Of a DNA stretch of 5,894 nt, positions 1 to 4,744 are shown one piece after another. The translations under genes were made by a program, and so were the position numbers. The DNA lies in assembly GCA_022826345.1 (NCBI GenBank), contig JAJDVB010000158.1:1-5894 (forward strand), read 5' to 3'. Below the pieces are notes generated by a model, which saw only the letters and a program-made list of their open reading frames with translations, ran no database searches and was not told the origin of the DNA. This stretch comes from Alphaproteobacteria bacterium (GTDB lineage: Bacteria > Pseudomonadota > Alphaproteobacteria > UBA828). Numbering within the stretch: position 1 is the first letter of the stretch; each line of letters starts with the position of its first letter.

Positions 1-71
1 AGACGCAACTTCCACAACCCCAGCTCCCGCTCCCAGTCCAGAAGCGAGCCCGACCAATCCGCCACGCTCAT
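1..71 (-). CDS. Possible 5' end of an unidentified gene, cut by the left edge
   Basis: This is the first 23 codons of a possible minus-strand reading frame beginning MSVADWSGSLLDWERELGLW. The ATG at 71-69 is preceded by a strong Shine-Dalgarno-like GGAGGGG (plus-strand 79-85) with a 7-base spacer, which is the main support. An in-frame ATG at 110 has no such site, so 71 is preferred. The fragment has no stop codon and is rich in Trp, Leu and charged residues, consistent with the start of a soluble protein. I do not recognise the family and there is too little sequence to assign a function. The gene would be transcribed away from the symporter gene at 204, leaving a 132-bp divergent spacer whose AT-richer part is around 108-145 and holds the 8-bp palindrome TAGTACTA (133-140). 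I could not make out a convincing -35/-10 pair there. A 71-base open frame alone is weak evidence, so confidence is modest. Confidence 0.4.
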   Translation of the reverse strand, partial: MSVADWSGSLLDWERELGLWKLR

Positions 72-203
72 CGATCCACCCCTCCGCAGCCGTTCGGCCC
101 AGAAAGACATAAGCCGAACTAAAACGCAACTGTAGTACTAGGGAATGCGGGGCGGGGAACCGACCGGATCCGCAGGCCTTTCGCAGGGGTTGGTAGGCGC
201 GTC

Positions 204-1802
204 ATGGAGCTTCTCGCGGGCGTCATAGGCGGGCTCGGTCTGTTCATTGTCGGGATGTGGCTCCTGACGGAGAATCTCAAGAAGCTCGCGAGCAGGCGCT
301 TGCGCCAAATTGCGCATCGCTGGACTTCGAACCGGTTTGCAGCGCTCCTCTGGGGAACGATCGGCGGCGGCATCACCCAGAGCATGACCGCACTGACCTT
401 CATCGTGGTCAGTATCCTGCGCTCACGGCTGACCACCATGAGCGGCGCGCTCGCGATGATCCTGGGCGGGTACATCGGCGTGACGGGCCTTGTCATGATC
501 GTCACCTTCGACATCAACGTGGCCGCGCTCTATGTCATCGGCCTTGCCGGTGCGGTGGTGGCCACCGAGAGGCTGGCGAGGTACCGGGCCATCGCCGGGT
601 CGTTCCTGGGCGGGGCGCTGATCATCCTCGGCCTGATGCTGCTCCGGGAGGCCGCGGCGCCGCTCGCCGAGGAGCCCTGGTTCCGGGAGATGGTGGCGGG
701 AACCGGGCAGTCCCTGCTTCTCGCCTTTGTCGTCGCGGCCGTGCTGACCTTTATCGTGCAGTCTTCGGGCGCGGTCTCCGTCTTCGGAATCAGCTTGGCG
801 ACGGTCGGCGTCATCTCCGTCGATCAGGCCATCATGATCATCTATGGGAGCTTCATCGGCTCGGCCGCGATCCTCGCCGTGCTGTCCGCCAACCTGACCG
901 GGCGCTCGCGGCAGGTCGCCATGTACCTGGTGATCTCCAATGTGCTGATCTGCGCGGTGATCATCCCGCTGCTCTACATCGAAATTTATTTCGGCATTCC
1001 GTCGATCAAGGCGGCGGTCGAGGCGACCGGCTTCGACCTGCCCCAGCGACTGGCCCTTGTCTACGTCATCACGTCCGTGGTCCCGGTGCCGATCCTGCTC
1101 GCCATCCTGGGCCCGTCGGCCCGCATCCTGGAGAAGCTGTGGCCCGAATCTGAAATCGACGAGCTCTCTCGCGCGCAGTTCATTCACGGCCATGCGACGG
1201 TCGATATCGAGACTTCCCTGATGTTGGCCGACCTGGAACAGCGGCGCGCGTTCAGGATGCAACTGCGGTATTTCGAGCTCCTTCGGGAAGGCAAGGACGT
1301 GCGGCCGCTCCGCGACGCGTCGCGCACCCTGATGACCGAAATCGAGGAGTTTCTGACGGAGCTACAACCGCTTCATCCCATGCAAGCGGTCGAGAACCGC
1401 AACGCGCTGCTCAACCGTCAGAAGCTGCTCACGTGGCTGGCGGATTCGGTAGCCGTCATGTGCGGTGCGCTGCTCGACATCGGCGACCGGTCGGAGCTGA
1501 AGCAATTCCGGGAGAGCATGTGCGAGGGCGTGGACAGCGTGTTCCTCGCCCTGGACCATGCGATGGAGGGCGATGACGAAACGTCCTGGGATATCGCGAA
1601 GGGGTTGTCGGGCGATCGTGGCGAGACAATGCGTCGGTTGCGCGGCAAGTATCTGGAACCGGATCTGAAATTGGATAAGTCCGACCTGTTGAACGTTGTT
1701 CTTGCCACCAATACCGCCGAGGACATTTTCTTCCTGCTCTCGAAGCTCGAAGAGGACTTTAATCCGTATCCGCGCGAAGACAGGACATTGGCGCGCGCCT
1801 GA
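204..1802 (+). CDS. Na+/phosphate (Na/Pi) cotransporter family protein with C-terminal PhoU-like helical domain
   Basis: This 532-residue inner-membrane protein belongs to the Na/Pi symporter family (NptA/SLC34-like), whose members move phosphate with sodium. Residues ~1-305 hold about nine hydrophobic segments (near 3-22, 46-72, 80-101, 105-121, 130-148, 169-203, 208-229, 238-262, 283-304). They form the two inverted repeats typical of the family, each with a Gln-Ser motif: QSMTA at 59-63 and QSSGA at 186-190. Each is followed by a Gly-rich turn, GGYIG (88-92) and GSFIG (215-219). Residues ~315-525 are hydrophilic, charged and helical, resembling the PhoU-like tail common in bacterial members. 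The total length is normal for that architecture. Compared with the usual QSSSA and GANIGT signatures, the first repeat is clearly altered, so a substrate other than phosphate is possible. The ATG at 204 fits because the first membrane segment begins at once, as in relatives; only a weak AGGGG (185-189) or TAGG (194-197) precedes it. No phosphate-regulon genes are nearby. The family assignment is firm and the substrate is inferred. Confidence 0.88.
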   Translation: MELLAGVIGGLGLFIVGMWLLTENLKKLASRRLRQIAHRWTSNRFAALLWGTIGGGITQSMTALTFIVVSILRSRLTTMSGALAMILGGYIGVTGLVMIVTFDINVAALYVIGLAGAVVATERLARYRAIAGSFLGGALIILGLMLLREAAAPLAEEPWFREMVAGTGQSLLLAFVVAAVLTFIVQSSGAVSVFGISLATVGVISVDQAIMIIYGSFIGSAAILAVLSANLTGRSRQVAMYLVISNVLICAVIIPLLYIEIYFGIPSIKAAVEATGFDLPQRLALVYVITSVVPVPILLAILGPSARILEKLWPESEIDELSRAQFIHGHATVDIETSLMLADLEQRRAFRMQLRYFELLREGKDVRPLRDASRTLMTEIEEFLTELQPLHPMQAVENRNALLNRQKLLTWLADSVAVMCGALLDIGDRSELKQFRESMCEGVDSVFLALDHAMEGDDETSWDIAKGLSGDRGETMRRLRGKYLEPDLKLDKSDLLNVVLATNTAEDIFFLLSKLEEDFNPYPREDRTLARA

Positions 1803-1938
1803 CGCGGACTGCCCCCGACTGTCCCGGTCCCACCTTCTGCCCACGGCCACCAACCCTCGCAGCCATCCTTCCGCGCGCGCCGCGACGGCGGCATAATCCC
1901 GCCGCGCCAGCAACCGGGCGAACGAAAGGGGCAGCATC

Positions 1939-2970
1939 ATGGAAGTCGGGCTTTACGGAAACACCCACGGCCAGTCCTATCGGGACGACGTCAACATGTT
2001 CCTCCACCACACGCCGGCGGAGCAGATGGACCCGATCCGGGTCGCCCAGACCGCCGAGCGCGCGGGCATCCACTCGATCTGGTATCCCGACCATGTCTGC
2101 ATGCCCTACGCTTCCGAGAGCTTCCACACCGCGAACAAGTCCGGCCAGCGCGCCTACCAGCGCCGCCACAACATGCTGGACGCCGCCGTCGTCATGGGCG
2201 CCGTTGCGGTGCAGACCACGACGCTGAAGCTCGCCACCAGCGTGCTCATCGCGCCCTATCGCCACCCCCTCTCGGACGCGCGCCAGTTCATGACCGTGGA
2301 CCAGCTCTCGAACGGCCGGCTCATGCTGGGCGTCGGCGTCGGCTGGATGGTCGAGGAGTTCGACGCGGTCGGCATCGACTATGAGGAGCGCAACCGGCGC
2401 ACCGAAGAGTGCATCCAGATCTACAAGGCGTCGTGGACCGGCGATCTCGCCACCTTCGAGGGCAACTACTACAGCTTTAAGGACGTCTCCCAGGACCCGA
2501 AGCCAGTGCAGCAGAACCCGCACCCGCCGATCGTCTTCGGCGGCAACACGGTCCGGGGCGCCCGGCGCGCGGCGCGCCTCTGCGACGGCCTCTATCCGCT
2601 CTTCCTCGATTCGTATACGCAAGCCGACCGCTACACCGGCCTCCAGGACGAGGTGCGCCGCGAGCTAGACGCGCAAGGCCGGAGCCTGTCCGACTTCCTG
2701 ATGCTTTGCGCCGCCACCGCGCGCATTACCGACACCGGCGACCCGGCCTCTCAGGCCAGTCCGCGCCAAACCTGTACCGGCACCGGCGAACAGATTCTCG
2801 AGGACCTCGCGGCGCTGGCCGACGCCGGCTTCTCCATGGCGGTCTGCATGCTGGACTGCCCCTCCGGCGCGCTTTCCGAGCAGCTCGACCAGATCGAACG
2901 TTTTGGCGCCGAGGTAATCCCCGAAGCAAAGAAGCTCAAGCCCGCAGGGGACTGGAAGCCCGTCGACTGA
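1939..2970 (+). CDS. LLM class (luciferase-like) flavin-dependent oxidoreductase, probable F420-type Rv2161c-like subfamily
   Basis: This is a 343-residue cytosolic TIM-barrel enzyme of the bacterial luciferase-like superfamily, which uses reduced FMN or coenzyme F420 to oxidise or reduce organic substrates. Hallmarks appear in order: an N-terminal strand MEVGLYG; AERAGIHSIWYPDH (39-52), matching the family's E-x-G-F-x-S-x-W-x-x-DH; LKLATSVLIAPYRHP (96-110); DQLSNGRLMLGVGVGW (121-136), the diagnostic L-S-x-G-R-L-x-L-G-x-G-x-G-W block; the RTEE stretch near 154-157; FEGNYYSF (173-180); and HPPIVFGGN (195-203). This order matches the subfamily often labelled 'probable F420-dependent oxidoreductase, Rv2161c family'. 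Many proteobacterial members probably use FMN, so the cofactor is open. The ATG is supported by AAAGGGG (1925-1931) with a 7-base spacer. The gene follows the symporter by 136 bp, too far to assume co-transcription; a CATAAT hexamer at 1892-1897 could be a -10 box but has no good -35. Substrate cannot be told from sequence. It is convergent with the downstream GST genes. Confidence 0.9.
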   Translation: MEVGLYGNTHGQSYRDDVNMFLHHTPAEQMDPIRVAQTAERAGIHSIWYPDHVCMPYASESFHTANKSGQRAYQRRHNMLDAAVVMGAVAVQTTTLKLATSVLIAPYRHPLSDARQFMTVDQLSNGRLMLGVGVGWMVEEFDAVGIDYEERNRRTEECIQIYKASWTGDLATFEGNYYSFKDVSQDPKPVQQNPHPPIVFGGNTVRGARRAARLCDGLYPLFLDSYTQADRYTGLQDEVRRELDAQGRSLSDFLMLCAATARITDTGDPASQASPRQTCTGTGEQILEDLAALADAGFSMAVCMLDCPSGALSEQLDQIERFGAEVIPEAKKLKPAGDWKPVD

Positions 2971-3018
2971 CGGGCGCGTACTGGATGTGGAGGGTACCGA
3001 CGGCGGGGCCGTTCAAAT

Positions 3019-3124
3019 CCACCTACCCCTGTCCCCCTCCCCCAAAGGCGGAGGGGGAACGTAGACGGCGCCGCCCGTTCTCCCTCTCCTCCCCGGCGGG
3101 GAGGAGAGGGTCGGGGTGAGGTGG
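3019..3124. repeat. Compound palindromic intergenic element (two hairpins inside outer inverted arms)
   Basis: This non-coding element lies between two convergent genes and is built from nested inverted repeats. The outer arms are CCACCT-A-CCCC (3019-3029) and GGGG-TG-AGGTGG (3113-3124). Inside are two hairpins. The first has a 9-bp stem (3032-3040 with 3050-3058), with two further G:C pairs past a mismatch and an AAA loop. The second is a perfect 13-bp stem (3082-3094 with 3098-3110) with a GGC loop. The linker between them contains the 8-bp palindrome CGGCGCCG (3066-3073), bracketed by AACG and CGTT (3058-3061, 3076-3079). Folded as a single strand it would make a cruciform or cloverleaf. 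Pyrimidine-rich then purine-rich palindromes of this type are known as dispersed intergenic repeats in GC-rich alphaproteobacteria, so this is probably one copy of a genomic family. Only one copy lies in this window, so the repeat status is inferred. It begins 48 bp after the oxidoreductase stop and ends 11 bp before the GST stop. Confidence 0.72.
3082..3110. terminator. Possible bidirectional transcription terminator hairpin
   Basis: A perfect 13-bp GC-rich stem (arms 3082-3094 and 3098-3110) with a 3-base loop lies between two convergent genes and is symmetrical, so it would form in RNA from either strand. That placement suits a shared terminator. Against this, neither side has a run of T after the stem, so it is not a canonical intrinsic terminator. 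It may simply be part of the palindromic element, or act as an mRNA 3'-end stabiliser. Confidence 0.35.
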
Positions 3125-3135
3125 GGGGCTTCCCC

Positions 3136-3858
3136 TCAGCCCGGCGCGGGCCGCGCCCGCTGGTTGTAGAGCAGCGCGCGCCGCCGCTCTTTCTCCTCGT
3201 CTGAGAGGGTATTAGGATCCTCGGGCAAATCTTCGCCGGCCGCCATGCCACGCTGCACCGCCTCGCGTTCAGATAGTTCCTCAAACCAGCGCTTGAAGTA
3301 TTTGAATTCGTTTATGTCCTGTCCCTGCGATTCCCAGTAGACAGCCCAGGGATAGGAGATCATGTCGGCGATCGTGTAGTCCTCGCCCGCAAGATAGGCC
3401 CGGTCGTAGAGCCGGTTGTTCATGACGCCGTAGAGCCGGTTCACCTCGTTGCCGAAGCGCGTGATGGCGTAGGTCTGATCGCCCTCGTCGTCCCCCAGCC
3501 GGCGGAAATGGCCGAACTCGCCGAACTTCGGCCCCTGGTTCGCCATCTGCCACATGATCCACTGGTTGACCTCGTAGCGGCCGTGCAGGTCCTGCGGGTA
3601 GAAGCGGCCAGCCTTCTCGGCGATGTACATCATCATCGCGCCCGATTCGAAGACGCTGACCGGCGCGCCGCCGCCGGGCGGATCGTCGTCCACAAGGGCA
3701 GGCATGCGGTTGTTGGGGCTGATACTGAGGAACGAGTCCTCGAACTGATCGCCCTTCCCGATGTGGCAGGGAACGAGGCGATAGGGCATCCCGCATTCCT
3801 CCAACAGGATGGTCACCTTCTTGCCGTTGGGCGTCGGCCAGTAGTGCAGGTCGATCAT
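3136..3858 (-). CDS. Glutathione S-transferase, YfcG/Nu-class-like (GSH-dependent disulfide-bond oxidoreductase)
   Basis: This is a 240-residue cytosolic GST closest, from memory of the sequence, to E. coli YfcG, a Nu-class enzyme that reduces disulfides using glutathione rather than acting mainly as a conjugating transferase. The N-terminal thioredoxin-like domain (1-~85) opens MIDLHYWPTPNGKKVTILLE, placing Thr9 and Asn11 where YfcG has its glutathione-contacting Thr and Asn. SPNNRMPALVD (47-57) carries the cis-Pro53, and ESG (71-73) is the gamma-glutamyl-binding motif. The helical C-terminal domain follows, with QGPKFGEFGHF (108-118) and EDYTIADMISYPW (159-171), both with close YfcG counterparts. 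A charged tail of about 25 residues (EEKERRRALLYNQ) exceeds the ~215-residue E. coli protein. The start at 3858 is chosen because GGAAGGAA (3864-3871) sits 5 bases upstream and the protein then aligns at residue 1. The longer frame from 3909 adds 17 unrelated residues and overlaps the previous gene. It is second of two GST genes, 22 bp after the first, so they are probably co-transcribed. Confidence 0.9.
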   Translation of the reverse strand: MIDLHYWPTPNGKKVTILLEECGMPYRLVPCHIGKGDQFEDSFLSISPNNRMPALVDDDPPGGGAPVSVFESGAMMMYIAEKAGRFYPQDLHGRYEVNQWIMWQMANQGPKFGEFGHFRRLGDDEGDQTYAITRFGNEVNRLYGVMNNRLYDRAYLAGEDYTIADMISYPWAVYWESQGQDINEFKYFKRWFEELSEREAVQRGMAAGEDLPEDPNTLSDEEKERRRALLYNQRARPAPG

Positions 3859-3880
3859 GGGTCTTCCTTCCCGCTGGGAG

Positions 3881-4468
3881 TCAGTCGGTGGGCTGCGTCG
3901 CGGCGACACTCGGCCGGCTCTGGATGCTTTCGTACCACGCCGTGAGTGCGGGGCAGTCCGCCCGCCACGAGTCGTCGTGGCGGAACTCCATGTGGCCGAT
4001 GCCGCAGATCACCGCGATGTGGTCGATGCGGAACGGCGCGGCGGCCAGCGTATTCACCTCGGCCTCGAGCGCTGCGGTGATGCGCCGCACCCGCTTCACG
4101 TAGTGGGTCTTGAGATTGTCGCTCTGCTGGTCCGCCGGCTGGCGCTTCTGGAAGAGCCACAAGACGCTCGACTCCGTAAGCGCCGTGCCGAGGGTCATGC
4201 GGCGCTGCCAGCCCCAGCGGTCGTCGTCGGGATAGAGCGACGGCCCCTCCCCGACCTCATCGAAATAGGCGCAGATCGCGTGGCTGTCGTAGAGCACGCT
4301 GCCGTCGTCCATCTCCAGCACCGGGATGAGCTTGATCGGATTGAGCCGCTCCAGCTCCTCCGACTCGAAGGGGTTCACGTTCACGATGTCGAGCGCGATG
4401 CCGTGCTCTCGCGCGACGATCGCCGCCTTGCGGCCGAAGGGCGTGGCCGGGCTGGAATAGAGCTTCAT
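3881..4468 (-). CDS. Glutathione S-transferase family protein, YibF-like
   Basis: This 195-residue cytosolic protein has the two-domain GST fold. The thioredoxin-like N-terminal domain (1-~75) begins MKLYSSPATPFGRKAAI, where Thr9 aligns with the Ser of YibF-type SPF motifs. NPIKLIPVLEMDDG (43-56) contains cis-Pro49, and DS (61-62) is the glutamyl-binding pair, with Asp replacing the more usual Glu. The C-terminal helical domain (~85-195) matches YibF in pattern: the QQS stretch near 114, KRVRRITAALEAEV (125-138), IDHIAVICGIGHMEFR (148-163) and SRPSVAAT near the end. Length is typical. Members of this branch bind glutathione but their natural substrates are poorly known, so the reaction is not assigned. 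The start is firm: GGAGGA (plus-strand 4475-4480) lies 6 bases before the ATG. This is the first gene of the two-GST minus-strand unit and faces away from the amidohydrolase gene across a 276-bp control region. The two GSTs are of different classes, so they are not a recent tandem duplication. Confidence 0.9.
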   Translation of the reverse strand: MKLYSSPATPFGRKAAIVAREHGIALDIVNVNPFESEELERLNPIKLIPVLEMDDGSVLYDSHAICAYFDEVGEGPSLYPDDDRWGWQRRMTLGTALTESSVLWLFQKRQPADQQSDNLKTHYVKRVRRITAALEAEVNTLAAAPFRIDHIAVICGIGHMEFRHDDSWRADCPALTAWYESIQSRPSVAATQPTD

Positions 4469-4494
4469 GGGGTGTCCTCCGCACTGGCGAGCGC

Positions 4495-4524
4495 GTCTTA
4501 GCCCGGATATCTCACCAATGTCAC
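4495..4524 (-). promoter_or_regulatory. Candidate promoter for the two-GST operon
   Basis: Read on the minus strand, GTGACA (4524-4519; five of six matches to TTGACA) is separated by 18 bases from TAAGAC (4500-4495; three of six matches to TATAAT). Transcription would begin near 4488, giving a short ~20-base leader that holds the GGAGGA ribosome binding site at 4480-4475. The position fits the gene arrangement well. The -10 match is poor, so this is a candidate only. Confidence 0.33.
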
Positions 4525-4611
4525 GGCCCGCATCGCGCTTTCAGGCGTCCGAACCGCATCGAGGGACGCAGAAACAACGCGCAGAAATCGATCACCGGCG
4601 CCTGTTAGCGA

Positions 4612-4640
4612 TTGCGGGGGCCCAAATGGGCGCCTAATCT
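4612..4640 (+). promoter_or_regulatory. Candidate promoter for the amidohydrolase gene
   Basis: TTGCGG (4612-4617) and TAATCT (4635-4640) are spaced by exactly 17 bases, and the TTG core of the -35 box is present. The -10 match is weak (three of six). Transcription from here would start near 4647 and give a leader of roughly 100 bases before the ATG at 4745. All or nearly all of the four GGCGTGC-type copies would then lie inside the transcribed leader. A small GCCC-AAAT-GGGC hairpin (4620-4631) lies in the spacer. Confidence 0.28.
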
Positions 4641-4649
4641 GTGCGCAGC

Positions 4650-4725
4650 GGCGTGCGTCGTGTGCAGCGGCACGCCGAACCGAACACTGAGGCGTGCGGC
4701 AAAGGGAACCAGGGGAGCGCACGCC
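4650..4725. promoter_or_regulatory. Four-copy alternating heptamer array (operator or RNA switch candidate)
   Basis: The word GGCGTGC occurs at 4650-4656 and 4691-4697, and its reverse complement GCACGCC at 4670-4676 and 4719-4725. Orientation therefore alternates, with centres 20, 21 and 28 bp apart; the first two spacings are close to two helical turns. Neighbouring copies can pair as hairpins: copies 1 and 2 with 8 bp if flanking C4649:G4677 is counted, copies 2 and 3 with 7 bp and a 14-base loop, and copies 3 and 4 with 7 bp. These pairings are mutually exclusive. The last copy ends 6 bases before the GGAGG ribosome binding site (4732-4736) of the amidohydrolase. An imperfect 19-bp direct repeat (4641-4656 against 4660-4675, 13 of 16 identical) overlaps copies 1 and 2. 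The copies are seen directly; a regulatory role is inferred. Confidence 0.45.
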
Positions 4726-4744
4726 CGAGACGGAGGCTGAGGCA

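Noticed and set aside
423..1262. Long minus-strand open frame (279 codons) opposite the symporter gene
   Set aside because: The predicted protein is dominated by Arg, Asp, His, Gly and Gln with no hydrophobic core pattern, which is typical of an antisense frame in GC-rich coding DNA. The plus-strand frame has a clear family match over the same region.
1869..1904. CATAAT (1892-1897) as a -10 box for the LLM oxidoreductase, in the loop of a 6-bp GC stem (1886-1891 with 1899-1904)
   Set aside because: The -10 hexamer is good, but no acceptable -35 is found at 16-18 bases upstream (TTCCGC is the nearest). The short stem is easily expected by chance in such GC-rich sequence and has no T run, so I do not call a promoter or terminator here.
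1759..2622. Long minus-strand open frame (287 codons) opposite the LLM oxidoreductase
   Set aside because: Low-complexity Arg/Ala/Val/Gly-rich translation with no recognisable domain. It lies antisense to a gene with textbook family motifs and a good ribosome binding site.
3000..3018. Small hairpin ACGGC-GGG-GCCGT (3000-3012) followed by TCAAAT as an intrinsic terminator of the oxidoreductase gene
   Set aside because: The stem is only 5 bp and the following bases are not a T run, so it is too weak to call.
3881..4468. The GST pair as a recent tandem duplication
   Set aside because: The two proteins share only the general GST fold. Their N-terminal motifs, lengths and C-terminal domains match different branches (YibF-like and YfcG-like).
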